Below are positions 8,901 through 19,486 of a stretch of 64,000 nucleotides of DNA, one piece after another. Made by a program: the position numbers and the translations under genes. This DNA is from Micromonospora rubida (GTDB lineage: Bacteria; Actinomycetota; Actinomycetes; Mycobacteriales; Micromonosporaceae): contig NZ_JAAALO010000001.1 of the NCBI RefSeq assembly GCF_009908295.1, positions 434,001 to 498,000 of the forward strand, given 5' to 3'. The notes under the pieces are model-generated. The model had not been told where the DNA came from and ran no database searches. It worked only from the letters and a program-made list of their open reading frames with translations. Position 1 is the stretch's first letter, and the number at the start of each line of letters is the position of its first letter.

Positions 8901-9511
8901 CGACCGCCCGGCGGGTCCTGGTCGACGGGATCAGCGACGTGGCGATGAGCGCGGACTGGAGCACGGTCGCCGCCACCACGCGGGACCGGACCGGCGACAA
9001 CGCCCGGGTGAGCGTCCTGGACACCGCCTCGCTGCGCCCGAAGGCCCCGGCGATCGACCTGCGGCCGGAGGAACGGAGCGGGGCCATCGCCCTGGACGCG
9101 ACCGGGTCGACCCTGGTGCTGTCCTGGCGGCGCGACCTGCTCAGCGCCACCACCAGCGACATCGGGGAGCTGGCCGCCAGCGCCACCCCCGAGGTGAGCG
9201 TGTGGTCGCTGCCCGACGGGGCCCGCTCCGGCGAGCGCCGCACCCACTCCGGCGAGTGGGATGCGGTGGTGCCCCTGGGTCGGGGCCCGGACGGGCCGGT
9301 GGCGGTGCTGGACAGCAGCACGATCGGCGTCGCCCTGCCGGCCGCCGGGAAGCCGCCGCCGCTGCGCCGACTGGCGCAGGACACGCGCCGCCGCTCCGTC
9401 GACGACGTGATGGACCGGCTCTGCGGGCTGCTGGCCGACCCGAACACCGACGACGCCGTACGCGACCGCGTGCCGGGCGACGCCGACCAGGGTGAGCTGT
9501 GCCCGGGCTGA
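5939..9511 (+). CDS. trypsin-like protease fused to STAND ATPase and propeller-like region
   Basis: A 1190-residue multidomain protein. Residues 1-200 form a trypsin-like protease with a visible triad: His39 in TAAHVV, Asp88 in HTGDVAGL, Ser163 in GFSGSPV. The nSTAND signature FRGLRAFGEQDEALFFGR (from about 217) leads into Walker A GPSGVGKTS (254-262) and Walker B VLVVDQFEE. A single hydrophobic helix lies near 657-676. The remaining 500 residues resemble a degenerate beta-propeller. This architecture is known from bacterial conflict and programmed-death systems, in which the STAND module senses and the protease acts. The GTG start follows a GGAACGGGTGG stretch. It is the only non-biosynthetic gene between the two PKS parts. 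Confidence 0.85.
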   Translation: MDGTRRIPIEAALVRLWKGETPVGAGFLAGPSHLLTAAHVVATALGCPADGDPPTDAVEVDFPLLAPGRRLTAEVVAWQPVAPEHTGDVAGLRLLSPPPPGARPLSFARHRSLSDAQLVMVGFPAALRMGGWVYGRTGGAVATGWVEILSDDRRPSTLEKGFSGSPVWDTELDAVIGMVVQKASGTPPRIGYLLPTDRLLPAWPELARVAEGEAPFRGLRAFGEQDEALFFGRTEQAEQLARQALSVPVLCLVGPSGVGKTSLLHAGVLARLRRTPRLAFAVLRPSDAATGLHALALALDRLTDPDPMDGTATQVRTPVDRVDRVAALAARLVDAGGADVLATVLAATGADRLVLVVDQFEEVLAQPEAARRALTDALGAALRPGARVSVLLALRDTFLGACLRDPTMTELTARWLPATVAELTPSQLREVVTGPLASTGTVTAEAGLVGRIVDDVRDAPTALPLVQFTLTELWQRRHAGLLTHGAYDELGGVRGALAGYAERVWGNLGPAARAAAERLLAQLTRPLPESGLSVRRTAALADLDDAQLAVAQRLATTRLLALRTADATPGVELAHESLVTGWERLRALTDRHREFRTWQEMLRLRMAGTPAGDAAGRRWLTGGDLHDARRWAGTHGDQLAPAERAFVADSSRRHNRQILAALLVLLVVVGAVGGAWRTTAEQRAEIAAADLAREAGARAGVDSYGANQLALRAWRTDPDVSFTPGGAPDWYEGVDALLPHYAGVRSTTAEPTSGSATSKPPTGEWFRSDLSQQLSADGTRLVTQDAALRPALWHLTDAVSRDATLTRLARSGVGTGRPVVSRSGDRVAFVQSVLPVLRTGAPVDGRGLPKPDPDDYPTCRPASLFEALSCLVVYDTGARRVSHAVPLDGMAAGLRVRAMSIDPTGEVLALVTPASRKLGDPGADLNTVVLYDLRTGAERSRVTLAWRSTVARLWLGPGGRSALLVEVPSGEGGTLGRIALSAADLTGATARRVLVDGISDVAMSADWSTVAATTRDRTGDNARVSVLDTASLRPKAPAIDLRPEERSGAIALDATGSTLVLSWRRDLLSATTSDIGELAASATPEVSVWSLPDGARSGERRTHSGEWDAVVPLGRGPDGPVAVLDSSTIGVALPAAGKPPPLRRLAQDTRRRSVDDVMDRLCGLLADPNTDDAVRDRVPGDADQGELCPG

Positions 9512-9562
9512 GGCGACGCCGGTCTCGGCCACACCCTCCGGCCCGTCCCGCGTGGGCTCCGA

Positions 9563-9883
9563 TCACGCCAGGGCGGGCGTCTGCGCGTAGACCAGGAAGC
9601 GCAGCGACAACTCCTCCTCGCTGAAGCACTCGCGCAGCGGCCGCACCAGGTCCCGGTGCTGCGCGCTGCGCTCCCACGCCTCGAACGCGGCCAGGTTGAC
9701 CCACTCGCTGGTGATCAGCCACTGCTCCGGGTCGGCGGCCGAGCGGCACACCTGGTCCACCAGGTGCCCCGGCGTCCCCTCGGCGACCAGGTGCCGGATC
9801 GACTGGTACGCGCGGAGGAAGTCCCCCGTGCGCTCGTCCGGCACCCTGACCAGGAACACCACCCGGGCCCGCTGTTCGATCAT
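9563..9883 (-). CDS. SchA/CurD-like polyketide protein
   Basis: A 106-residue protein matching the SchA/CurD-like domain of spore-pigment clusters (whiE ORFI, curD, schA). Diagnostic segments are GTPGHLVDQVCRS and EQWLITSEWVN. The fold is that of the dimeric alpha-beta barrel (antibiotic biosynthesis monooxygenase-like) family; the role in pigment assembly is not settled. It is the last gene of the nine-gene operon and its ATG overlaps the CLF stop as ATGA. It is convergent with the trypsin-STAND gene, whose stop is about 50 bp away. Confidence 0.85.
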   Translation of the reverse strand: MIEQRARVVFLVRVPDERTGDFLRAYQSIRHLVAEGTPGHLVDQVCRSAADPEQWLITSEWVNLAAFEAWERSAQHRDLVRPLRECFSEEELSLRFLVYAQTPALA

Positions 9884-11169
9884 CCATCCGCTCCTCTCGT
9901 CACGCCGGGCTCGGCCGCCCGGCGGGGTTGTGGCGCCGGGCGGCCCGCCGCGCCGCGCAGCACCAGCGCGCTGTTGAAACCGTCGAACCCGCGGGCGCCG
10001 ACGAGCGCCACCCGGGATGCGGGCCGGCGCGGCTCACGCAGGAAGTCCAGATCGCAGCCGTCGGCGGGGCGGTCCGGGCCGGCGGAGGCGGGCAGCGTGT
10101 CGTGCGCGAAGGCGAGCAGGGCCGTGGCCACGTCCAGCGCCGACCCGCCCTGGTGGGCCCGGCCGGTCAGCGGCTTCTGGGTGGTCACCGGGACTCCACG
10201 CGCCCCGAACACCGCGCGCAGCGCGTCGGCCTCGGCCCGGTCGTGGCGGGGGGTGCCCAGCGCGTCGGGCAGCACCACGTCCACGTCCTCCGGGGCGACC
10301 CCGGCGCGGTCCAGGGCCAGCCGCATCGCCCGGGCGTACTGGGCGGGGTCGCCCGCCGAGTCGGGGCCGGTGTGCGCGGCGTCGTGGGTGGACCCCCACC
10401 CGGCGACCTCCCCGTAGACCCGGGCGCCCCGGGCCAGGGCGTGCCCCAGCTCCTCCACCACGAACACCGCGCCGCCCTCCGCCGGGACGTACCCGGCGGC
10501 GTCGGCGTCGAAGGGCCGGTACGCCCGCTGCGGGTCGTCCTCCGCGCTGAGCAGCCCGGAAGCGAGCTGGCAGGCCAGCGCGTACGGGCTCAGCGGGCAC
10601 TCGGTGGCCCCGGCGATCACCACCGGGGTGCCCCGGCGCACGGTGCGCACCGCGTGCGCGAGGCTGTCCAGCCCGCCGGCGGACTCGCTGACCAGCACCC
10701 CGCACGGGCCCTTGAACTGGTGGTGGATGGAGAGCTGCCCGACGCTGGCCGCGTAGAACCAGGCGATCGACTGGTACGCCCCGACGGTGCGCGACGTGCC
10801 GCCCCAGAGCCGTTGCAGCTCCCGCTGGCCGAACAGGTTCCCGCCCGACGAACTGGCCAGGGTGACCGCGTACCCGTACGGGTCGGGGGCCCGCTCGGGC
10901 AGCCCCGCGTCGGCCAGCGCCAGCCGGGTGGCCGCGAACCCCAGGTGGGTCCACCGGTCGGTCTGCACCAGCCGGCGGTTGTCCGCCCAGGTCAGCGCCT
11001 CGAAGCCGGGCACCTCACCGGCGATCCGGGTGGGGTAGGACGCCGGGTCGAACAGGGTGATCGGGCCGGTGCGCCGGGTCCGCGTGGACACCGTGGACCA
11101 GTGCGCGTCCGCGCCGACGCCACTCGGGGCGACCACCCCGATGCCGGTGACCACCGCCCGGGCGGTCAC
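9880..11169 (-). CDS. type II PKS chain-length factor (KS-beta)
   Basis: A 429-residue partner of KS-alpha that forms the KS/CLF heterodimer and sets chain length. The KS fold is complete, but the nucleophile position is not Cys: the segment reads [12 protein letters not shown]. Classical CLFs carry Gln here (EQAGGLDAL in actinorhodin-type CLFs); this one has Ser, so the Gln thought to help malonyl decarboxylation is missing. The NALGT-type motif is replaced by [10 protein letters not shown]. The GTG overlaps the KS-alpha stop (GTGA), as usual for translationally coupled KS/CLF pairs. A 20-residue Pro/Arg-rich tail ends the protein. Confidence 0.93.
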   Translation of the reverse strand: MTARAVVTGIGVVAPSGVGADAHWSTVSTRTRRTGPITLFDPASYPTRIAGEVPGFEALTWADNRRLVQTDRWTHLGFAATRLALADAGLPERAPDPYGYAVTLASSSGGNLFGQRELQRLWGGTSRTVGAYQSIAWFYAASVGQLSIHHQFKGPCGVLVSESAGGLDSLAHAVRTVRRGTPVVIAGATECPLSPYALACQLASGLLSAEDDPQRAYRPFDADAAGYVPAEGGAVFVVEELGHALARGARVYGEVAGWGSTHDAAHTGPDSAGDPAQYARAMRLALDRAGVAPEDVDVVLPDALGTPRHDRAEADALRAVFGARGVPVTTQKPLTGRAHQGGSALDVATALLAFAHDTLPASAGPDRPADGCDLDFLREPRRPASRVALVGARGFDGFNSALVLRGAAGRPAPQPRRAAEPGVTRGADG

Positions 11170-12436
11170 CCGGCCACCACCGGGGACAGCCGGCGGAACA
11201 GCATCGCCGACTGGAAGCCGCCGAAGCCGCTGCCCACCGACAGCGCCACATCCACCGGCAGTTCCCGCGCCACGTTCGGCACGTAGTCCAGGTCGCACTC
11301 CGGGTCGCGGGTGGCCCAGTTGGCCGTCGGTGGCACCACCCCGTACTCGACGGCCAGGGCGCAGGCGGCCATCTCGATGGAGCCGATCGCGCCGAGCGAG
11401 TGCCCCACCATGGACTTGATGGAGCTGATCGGCACCCGGTGGGCGGCCTCGCCGAGGGCCCGCTTGAACGCCGCCGTCTCGTGCCGGTCGTTCTGCCGGG
11501 TGCCGGAGCCGTGCGCGCTGATGTAGGAGACCTGCTCGGGAATCAGCCGGGCCTGCTTCAGGGTGGCCGAGATGGCCAGCCCCATCTCCAGCCCGTCCGG
11601 GCGCAGCCCGGTCATGTGGTAGCCGTTGCTGCGGCTGGCGTACCCGGCCAGCTCGCAGTAGACGTGCGCGCCCCGGCGGCGGGCGTGCCCGTACTCCTCC
11701 AGCACCAGCACGGCCGCGCCCTCGGCGAGGACGAAGCCGTGCCGGTCGGCGTCGAACGGGCGCGAGGCGTGCGCCGGGTCGTCGTTGTCGGGACTGGTCG
11801 CCTTGATCGCGTCGAAGGAGGCGACGGTGACCGGGGAGATCGGCGAGTCGGCCGCCCCGGCCAGCACGATGTCGGCCTCGCCGTCGGCGATGAGCTGGTG
11901 GGCGTACCCGATGGCGTCGATGCCGGAGGTGCAGCCGGTGGAGATCACCTGCGCCGGGCCGTGCAGCCCGTGCCGGCAGGCCACGTCGGCGGCCAGGCTG
12001 CTGGGGATCAGTGCCTGATACAGGTACGGCCCGCCGCGCGCGTGGTCGACGAGCCAGCGGCTGCCGGAGTCGCTGACGGCGACGTACTCCTGTTCGAGGG
12101 CCATGGTGCCGCCGACGGCGGTGCCGAGCACCACCCCGGCGCGGTCCCGCTCGGCGTCGGTCAGTTCCAGCCCGCTGTCGGCGATCGCCTCGATCGAGCA
12201 GGCCAGCGCGAACTGCACGTACCGGTCGGCACGGCGCCGCTCGGCCTCGGTGAGCCCGGCGGCGACCGGGTCGAAGTCGCACTCGGCGGCGATCCGGGAG
12301 CGGAACGGCGACGGGTCGAAGAAGCTGATCCGCCGCGTCGCCGTACGCCCCTCGGTGATCGTCTTCCAGAACCGGTCCCGGGTCGCGCCGCCCGGGGCGA
12401 CCACCCCGATGCCGGTCACCACCGTGCGGCGCGCGG

Positions 12437-12440
<4 letters not shown>
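11166..12440 (-). CDS. type II PKS ketosynthase KS-alpha
   Basis: A 424-residue condensing enzyme of aromatic polyketide synthesis. Cys170 is in [11 protein letters not shown]. The two catalytic His residues lie in [11 protein letters not shown] and [12 protein letters not shown], and the C-terminal [10 protein letters not shown] motif is intact. It would condense malonyl-ACP units together with the CLF and the ACP domain encoded upstream. The order cupin-KS-alpha-CLF is that of whiE and related spore-pigment clusters. Its ATG overlaps the cupin stop (ATGA). All catalytic residues are present, so it should be active. Confidence 0.95.
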
Positions 12441-15041
<2,601 letters not shown>

Positions 15042-15485
15042 CTAGGCCGGTTCCAGCGCGACCAGCGGCTGGTCGTACTCGACCGGCGCCGCGTCGTCGG
15101 CGAGCACCGCCGCCACCCGGCCGGCCCGGTCGGCCGTGACCTCGTTCATCAGCTTCATCGCCTCGACGATCCCGACCACCTGACCGGGCCGGATCAGGTC
15201 ACCGACCGCGACGAACGGCGCGGCACCAGGTTCCGGCGCGCGGTAGAACGTGCCGACGATCGGCGACCGCACGACGGCGCGGTCGGTCTCCTCGCGCGGC
15301 GGCGCGGGTTCGGCGCGCGGGGCGTCCGGCTGCTCCGCCGTACCGTGCCACTCCACCTCCAGGGCGGTCTGCCCGCTGCTCAGCCGCACCCGGCGCACCG
15401 GGCCCGCCAGCTCGGCGACGAGGGCCCGGGCGTGCCGGCGCAGCCCCGCCAACACGACGTCGTCGGGCATCGTCTCGGCGCTCAC
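15042..15485 (-). CDS. accB: biotin carboxyl carrier protein
   Basis: A 147-residue carrier with the biotinylation motif [10 protein letters not shown] near the C-terminus, preceded by [19 protein letters not shown], which is typical of AccB. Biotin on the Lys shuttles CO2 from AccC to the carboxyltransferase. The GTG at 15485 overlaps the stop of the fused carboxyltransferase gene as GTGA; an alternative ATG at 15470 would shorten it by five residues. Thirteen bases separate it from accC. Confidence 0.92.
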   Translation of the reverse strand: MSAETMPDDVVLAGLRRHARALVAELAGPVRRVRLSSGQTALEVEWHGTAEQPDAPRAEPAPPREETDRAVVRSPIVGTFYRAPEPGAAPFVAVGDLIRPGQVVGIVEAMKLMNEVTADRAGRVAAVLADDAAPVEYDQPLVALEPA

Positions 15486-17431
15486 CGGACGACCCCCACC
15501 GTCGCGCCCGCGCCGCCGGCCCGGGCCGCGCCGTACCGGCGGAACCGCTGCCGGCGGCGGCGTACCAGCGTCGCGGGTGGCACGTCGAGCAGCGGGGCCA
15601 GGTTCGCCAGCACCGCCCGGCGCAGCAGCTCCCCGGCGGCCTCCGGGTCCCCGTGGGCCGCCGGCTCCGGCTCCGCCACTATGTCGTCGGCGATGCCGAG
15701 CGCGCACAGGTCCGGCGCGGTCAGCCGCAGCGCCCGGGCCGCCAGCGGGGCCGCGGAGCTGTCCGGCCAGAGGATCGCGGCGCATCCCTCGGGGCTGATC
15801 ACCGAGTAGACCGCGTGCTGGAGCATCAGCACCCGGTCGGCGACCGCGAGGGCCAGCGCCCCGCCGCTGCCGCCCTCACCGGTCACCACCGCGACCACCG
15901 GCACCGGCAGGCTGCTCAGGGTGAGGATGTTCTCGGCGATGGCCGCCGCCTGTCCCTGCTCCTCGGCGCGTACCCCGGGATCGGCCCCGGGGGTGTCGAC
16001 GAGGGTGACCACCGGCAGGCCCAGCCGGGCGGCGAGCCGCATCAGCCGCAGCGCCTTGCGGTGCCCGGCGGGGCTGGCCATCCCGAAGTTGCGGGCGACG
16101 AGCTCGGCGGTGTTGTGCCCCTTCTGGTGGCCGATGACCATCACGTGCCGGTCGCCGAGCCGGGCCAGCCCGCCGACCACGGCCGGGCAGTCGGCGCCGA
16201 GCCGGTCGCCGTGCAGCTCGACGAAGCCGTCGAACGCGGTGCCGAGGTAGTCCAGGGTGGTCGGTCGGCCCGGGTGGCGGGCCGTCCGCACCGTGTCCCA
16301 CGGGTCGCGCGCGCCCGCCCGACCCTCGTCGGCCCTGCCCTCGCCCCTACCCCCGTCGGCCTTGCCCCCGTCGGCCCTGCCCTCATCGGCCCGGACCCCG
16401 TCGCTCTGACTCGCCGCCGCGCGGCCGTCCGACGCGCCGCTCAGCCGGCCGGGCGGCCCGTCTCCCCCGGCGCGACCGGCCGGCGCGTCGCTCGTGGCAC
16501 GGCCCGGCGGGGCGGCGAGCCCGGCACGGCTGTGGCCGGCCGGCCCGGCGGCCGGCTGGCGGGGCATCAGTTGCGCGGCATCCGGCCGGCACACCAGCCG
16601 CCGGTCCGCCGCCCGCCGGTCCGCACGGGCCGAGCGGGCCGCCGCGAGCAACACCAGCAGCCGCGCCCGCAGGGACCGCCGCTGCACCACCATGTCGACC
16701 TGACCGTGCCGCAGCAGGAACTCGGCTGTCTGGAACCCCTCGGGCAGGTCCCGCCCGGTGACCTGGCGGATCACCCGAGGGCCGGCGAAGCCCATCCGCG
16801 CGCCACTCTCGGCCAGCACCACGTCCGTGTTGGTGGCGAACGACGCCGCCACCCCCCCGTACGTCGGGTCAGTCAGCACGCTCACCGTCAGCAGCCCCGC
16901 CTCGCGCAGCGCCGCCACCGCCTGGCTAACCGTGGCCATCTGCATCAGCGACAGGGCACCCTCCTGCATCCGCGCCCCGCCCGAGGCGGTGACCAGCACC
17001 AGCGGGACGCCGTCGTTCAGCGCCCGCTCGGCGGTACGGGTGATCAGCTCGCCGACCACGCAGCCGAGGCTGCCGCCGAGGAACCGGAAGTCCATCACCG
17101 CCAGCGCCACCGGGTGACCCCCGATCGTGGCCGTGCCACAGACCACGGCCTCGGGCAGGCCGGTGGCGGCCCGGGCCGCCACCAGCCGATGCGGGTACGG
17201 CAGCACGTCGACGAAGCCGATCGGGTCCACGTCGTCCGGACGGTCCGGCAGGGCGGCGAAGGAGGACGGGTCCACCAGCTGGCGCAGCCGCTCCGGCGCG
17301 CCGAGCCGAACGTGCGAGCCGCACTCCGGGCAGACGTCCAGGTTTCGCCGCAGCCGCTTGCGGTAGAGCAGGGCACCGCACCCGTCGCAGCGCGACCAGA
17401 GCTGCTCACCGTGACCGACGGTGGCGGTCAC
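15482..17431 (-). CDS. fused acetyl-CoA carboxylase carboxyltransferase AccD-AccA
   Basis: A 649-residue protein joining both carboxyltransferase subunits. The N-terminal AccD part begins with a four-Cys zinc finger (Cys15, 18, 34, 37) and contains [13 protein letters not shown] low-complexity linker of about 100 residues follows, with repeated [14 protein letters not shown] units. The C-terminal AccA part contains [11 protein letters not shown] and [14 protein letters not shown]. The complex transfers CO2 from biotin to acetyl-CoA, giving malonyl-CoA. The GTG at 17431 overlaps the stop of the preceding short cyclase-like frame as GTGA. The reading frame is open further upstream to 17731, but that part looks non-coding. 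Confidence 0.88.
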   Translation of the reverse strand: MTATVGHGEQLWSRCDGCGALLYRKRLRRNLDVCPECGSHVRLGAPERLRQLVDPSSFAALPDRPDDVDPIGFVDVLPYPHRLVAARAATGLPEAVVCGTATIGGHPVALAVMDFRFLGGSLGCVVGELITRTAERALNDGVPLVLVTASGGARMQEGALSLMQMATVSQAVAALREAGLLTVSVLTDPTYGGVAASFATNTDVVLAESGARMGFAGPRVIRQVTGRDLPEGFQTAEFLLRHGQVDMVVQRRSLRARLLVLLAAARSARADRRAADRRLVCRPDAAQLMPRQPAAGPAGHSRAGLAAPPGRATSDAPAGRAGGDGPPGRLSGASDGRAAASQSDGVRADEGRADGGKADGGRGEGRADEGRAGARDPWDTVRTARHPGRPTTLDYLGTAFDGFVELHGDRLGADCPAVVGGLARLGDRHVMVIGHQKGHNTAELVARNFGMASPAGHRKALRLMRLAARLGLPVVTLVDTPGADPGVRAEEQGQAAAIAENILTLSSLPVPVVAVVTGEGGSGGALALAVADRVLMLQHAVYSVISPEGCAAILWPDSSAAPLAARALRLTAPDLCALGIADDIVAEPEPAAHGDPEAAGELLRRAVLANLAPLLDVPPATLVRRRRQRFRRYGAARAGGAGATVGVVR

Positions 17432-17661
17432 GGCCGTCGCCCGACTGTCGGCTCCCAGCGGTGGCAGCAGCCCGCCGCCGGCTCCAGCCCCAGCCGCCCT
17501 GGATCCCCCGGGTGGACGTGACGGACGTGCGGCCGGCACGGCGGCCGGTGGCGGTCCCCGGCCAGGCGCGGCAGCTCCGCCGCGCCGGGCCCGGCGAAGA
17601 CCCCGGCGGCCTGCTCCCCGGCGGTCGGGACCACCGGGTCGACAATCAGCGAACGATGCAT
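17428..17661 (-). pseudogene. shortened TcmI-type polyketide cyclase
   Basis: A 77-residue frame starting MHRSLIV, the usual start of TcmI/WhiE ORFVII cyclases, with a good AGGGAGG ribosome binding site. It keeps [12 protein letters not shown] and an ending close to family C-termini ([10 protein letters not shown]; the intact cyclase at 19121 reads AGCFYSWDA). About 30-40 residues of the middle, including the HDLY/HLVE region, are missing, so the ferredoxin-like barrel cannot form normally. The stop overlaps the GTG of accDA, so translation may be retained to couple the operon. Probably a decayed first operon gene whose function is covered by the intact copy. Confidence 0.65.
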
Positions 17662-17705
17662 GGGCGTGCCTCCCTAGGGCGCGTGGCGGGCGTGGCCTGG
17701 CCCGT

Positions 17706-17763
17706 CCGTCACGCGGGACGACTGCCGTCACGGTGCGCGTGCCGCCGTCACGGCGGCGTCACC
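17706..17763. promoter_or_regulatory. CCGTCAC direct repeats, candidate SARP operator
   Basis: CCGTCACG occurs at 17706-17713, 17725-17732 and 17745-17752, with GCGTCACC at 17756-17763. Inverted copies GGTGACGG lie at 17791-17798 and GGTGACG near 17852. The block sits just upstream of the nine-gene operon start at 17661 and faces the SARP gene. SARPs bind short direct repeats in such intergenic regions. The spacing here (19, 20 and 11 bp) is less regular than the classical 11/22 bp, so the assignment is tentative. Confidence 0.45.
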
Positions 17764-17923
17764 ACCGAACCCCGACCGGACACGACCTGTGGTGACGGTG
17801 CGTTGATGCAAGCTGTGAATAATCCATGCCGCACCTTTGAATCACCTTGACGGTGACGACAAGTTTTCGCAGTTGGGAAGGTGTCGATCAGGTGACATGG
17901 CCCGTGTCACCGCAGACCACATG

Positions 17924-17951
17924 TTGACTCACTGTAATCAGTGGGTTTAAT
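17924..17951 (+). promoter_or_regulatory. candidate housekeeping promoter of the SARP gene
   Basis: TTGACT (17924-17929) and TTTAAT (17946-17951), separated by 16 bp, match the -35 and -10 consensus well in an otherwise very GC-rich context. They lie about 135 bp upstream of the SARP GTG on the same strand. Confidence 0.55.
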
Positions 17952-18086
17952 CTTCGAGAGGGCCAGCCCGGTGGTCGCGGCGCTCGGTCCGGTGCCTTGT
18001 GGAGCCACCGGCGACGGTGGCGTCCCGGGTACGCCGCACCGGGACACACGACAGTCCGGACGAGGTCCGGTGCAGGGGGTGCCGCC

Positions 18087-18899
18087 GTGACCGCTGATCC
18101 GACCACGCCGACCACGGAGGACGGCGCCTCCCCACAGGTCTCGCTGCACCTGCTCGGCGGCTTCCGCCTGCTGCACGACGGAACCCCGGTCGTCGTCCCC
18201 CGCGGGCTGCAACGGGTCCTCGCGCTGCTCGGCCTGCGCCCCGGCGCCACCCGCAGCCACCTCGCCGGCCTGCTCTGGCCCGAGGCGCCCGAGGAACGCG
18301 CCCTGTCCTCCCTGCGGACCGCGCTCTGGCGGCTGCGCCAGGACCCGTGCTGCCCGCTGGTCACCACCGGCGACACCGCGCGCCTGCACCCCCGCGTCCG
18401 GCTCGACGTCGACGAGCTGACCACCACCGCCGCCCGGGTACGCGACGGCGACGACCCGGGCACCACCAGCGCCGCCCGCACCGCCGGCCGACACGACCTG
18501 CTGCCCGGCTGGTACGACGACTGGGTGCTGCTCGACCGGGAACGACTGCGCCAGCTACGGCTGCACATGCTGGAACAGGTGGCCCGCAACCACATCGCGG
18601 CGGGCCGGCACGGCGAGGCCCTGGAGGCCGCGCTGGAGGCGATGGCGGCGGAACCGCTGCGCGAGACGCCACACCGGCTGGTGGTCCGCATCCACCTCGC
18701 CGAGGGCAACGTGTTCGAGGCCGTGCACGCCTTCTACGCCTACCGCGACATGCTCCTGCGGGAGTTGCGCCTGGAGCCGTCCCCGGCGATGTCCGCCCTG
18801 CTGCACGACACGCTCGCGCCGATCCGGCAGGCCACCCGGCCGGCCGCGCCCGAGCCGCGCCGCGAGCCGCTCCCCCGCACCGGCCCCCGCCCGCGCTGA
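18087..18899 (+). CDS. SARP-family transcriptional activator
   Basis: A pathway-specific activator of 270 residues. Residues 15-90 form the OmpR-like winged helix (VSLHLLGGFRLL, then RSHLAGLLWPEAPEERA, SSLRTALWRLRQ). Residues 95-250 form the bacterial transcriptional activator (BTAD) domain, ending with the typical YRDMLLRELRLEPSPAM. There is no ATPase or TPR extension, so it is a small SARP. The GTG at 18087 has a GCAGGGGG ribosome site; an earlier in-frame ATG at 17997 lies within the leader and is less likely. Divergent from the PKS operon, it is the obvious regulator of the cluster. Confidence 0.9.
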   Translation: MTADPTTPTTEDGASPQVSLHLLGGFRLLHDGTPVVVPRGLQRVLALLGLRPGATRSHLAGLLWPEAPEERALSSLRTALWRLRQDPCCPLVTTGDTARLHPRVRLDVDELTTTAARVRDGDDPGTTSAARTAGRHDLLPGWYDDWVLLDRERLRQLRLHMLEQVARNHIAAGRHGEALEAALEAMAAEPLRETPHRLVVRIHLAEGNVFEAVHAFYAYRDMLLRELRLEPSPAMSALLHDTLAPIRQATRPAAPEPRREPLPRTGPRPR

Positions 18900-19120
18900 C
18901 CCCCGCCCACGCCCGGTCCGCACCCGGTGTCGGCCCGAGCCTGTTCTCGTTTTCGTTCCCGGCACCGGCACCGGCCGACCCCGCCCCGCGCCGGGCTGCT
19001 CCGTCACCATCGCCACACGGACAGTGACGGCCACGTGACAGGGTGACCGGCAAGGTGGGCGGCAACGGTGCACGCGGTCACCCGACCTGATCCAGGAGCA
19101 CCACCGGCGGGAGGGGTCCC

Positions 19121-19471
19121 ATGAGTCGTCTACTAATCGTCAGCCGGATCAGCCCCGGCGCGGAAGGCCGGGTGGCGCAGATCTTCGCCGAAGCCGACGC
19201 GACGGAACTACCGGGCCTCACCGGGGTCCGGCACCGCTCCCTGTACTGCCTGCACGACCTGTGCGTACACCTGATGGAGACCGAGGACGTCGACCCCGAC
19301 GTCCTGGCCGAGGCGCGCAACCACCCGCTGTACCTCCAGGTCAACGAGCGGCTCTCCGCGCACACCTCGCCGTACCTGCCCACGTGGCGCTCACCGCGCG
19401 ACGCGATGGCCGGCTGCTTCTACAGCTGGGACGCCACCTCGTCGGTCAGCGCCACCGGCACGGCCGGCTGA
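19121..19471 (+). CDS. TcmI-type polyketide cyclase (whiE ORFVII-like)
   Basis: A 116-residue second-ring cyclase of the TcmI family. Conserved segments are RLLIVSRISPGAEG, FAEADATELPGLTG, VRHRSLYCLHDL and the C-terminal WRSPRDAMAGCFYSW. It would catalyse ring closure after the aromatase. The ATG follows a GGGAGGGG ribosome site, and the gene lies 15 bp upstream of the hydroxylase, forming a two-gene unit behind the SARP gene. It is the intact counterpart of the shortened frame at 17428-17661. Confidence 0.92.
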   Translation: MSRLLIVSRISPGAEGRVAQIFAEADATELPGLTGVRHRSLYCLHDLCVHLMETEDVDPDVLAEARNHPLYLQVNERLSAHTSPYLPTWRSPRDAMAGCFYSWDATSSVSATGTAG

Positions 19472-19486
19472 ACCGGCGCCGGCCCC

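Noticed and set aside
6722..9532. Very long open frame (936 codons) on the minus strand opposite the trypsin-STAND gene
   Set aside because: The plus-strand frame has recognisable protease and ATPase motifs; the opposite frame is Arg/Gly/Pro-rich shadow sequence, common in GC-rich DNA.
17428..17731. N-terminal extension of accDA up to 17731
   Set aside because: The added 100 residues are Arg/Pro/Gly-rich without homology; the GTG at 17431 directly precedes the zinc finger and overlaps the preceding stop.
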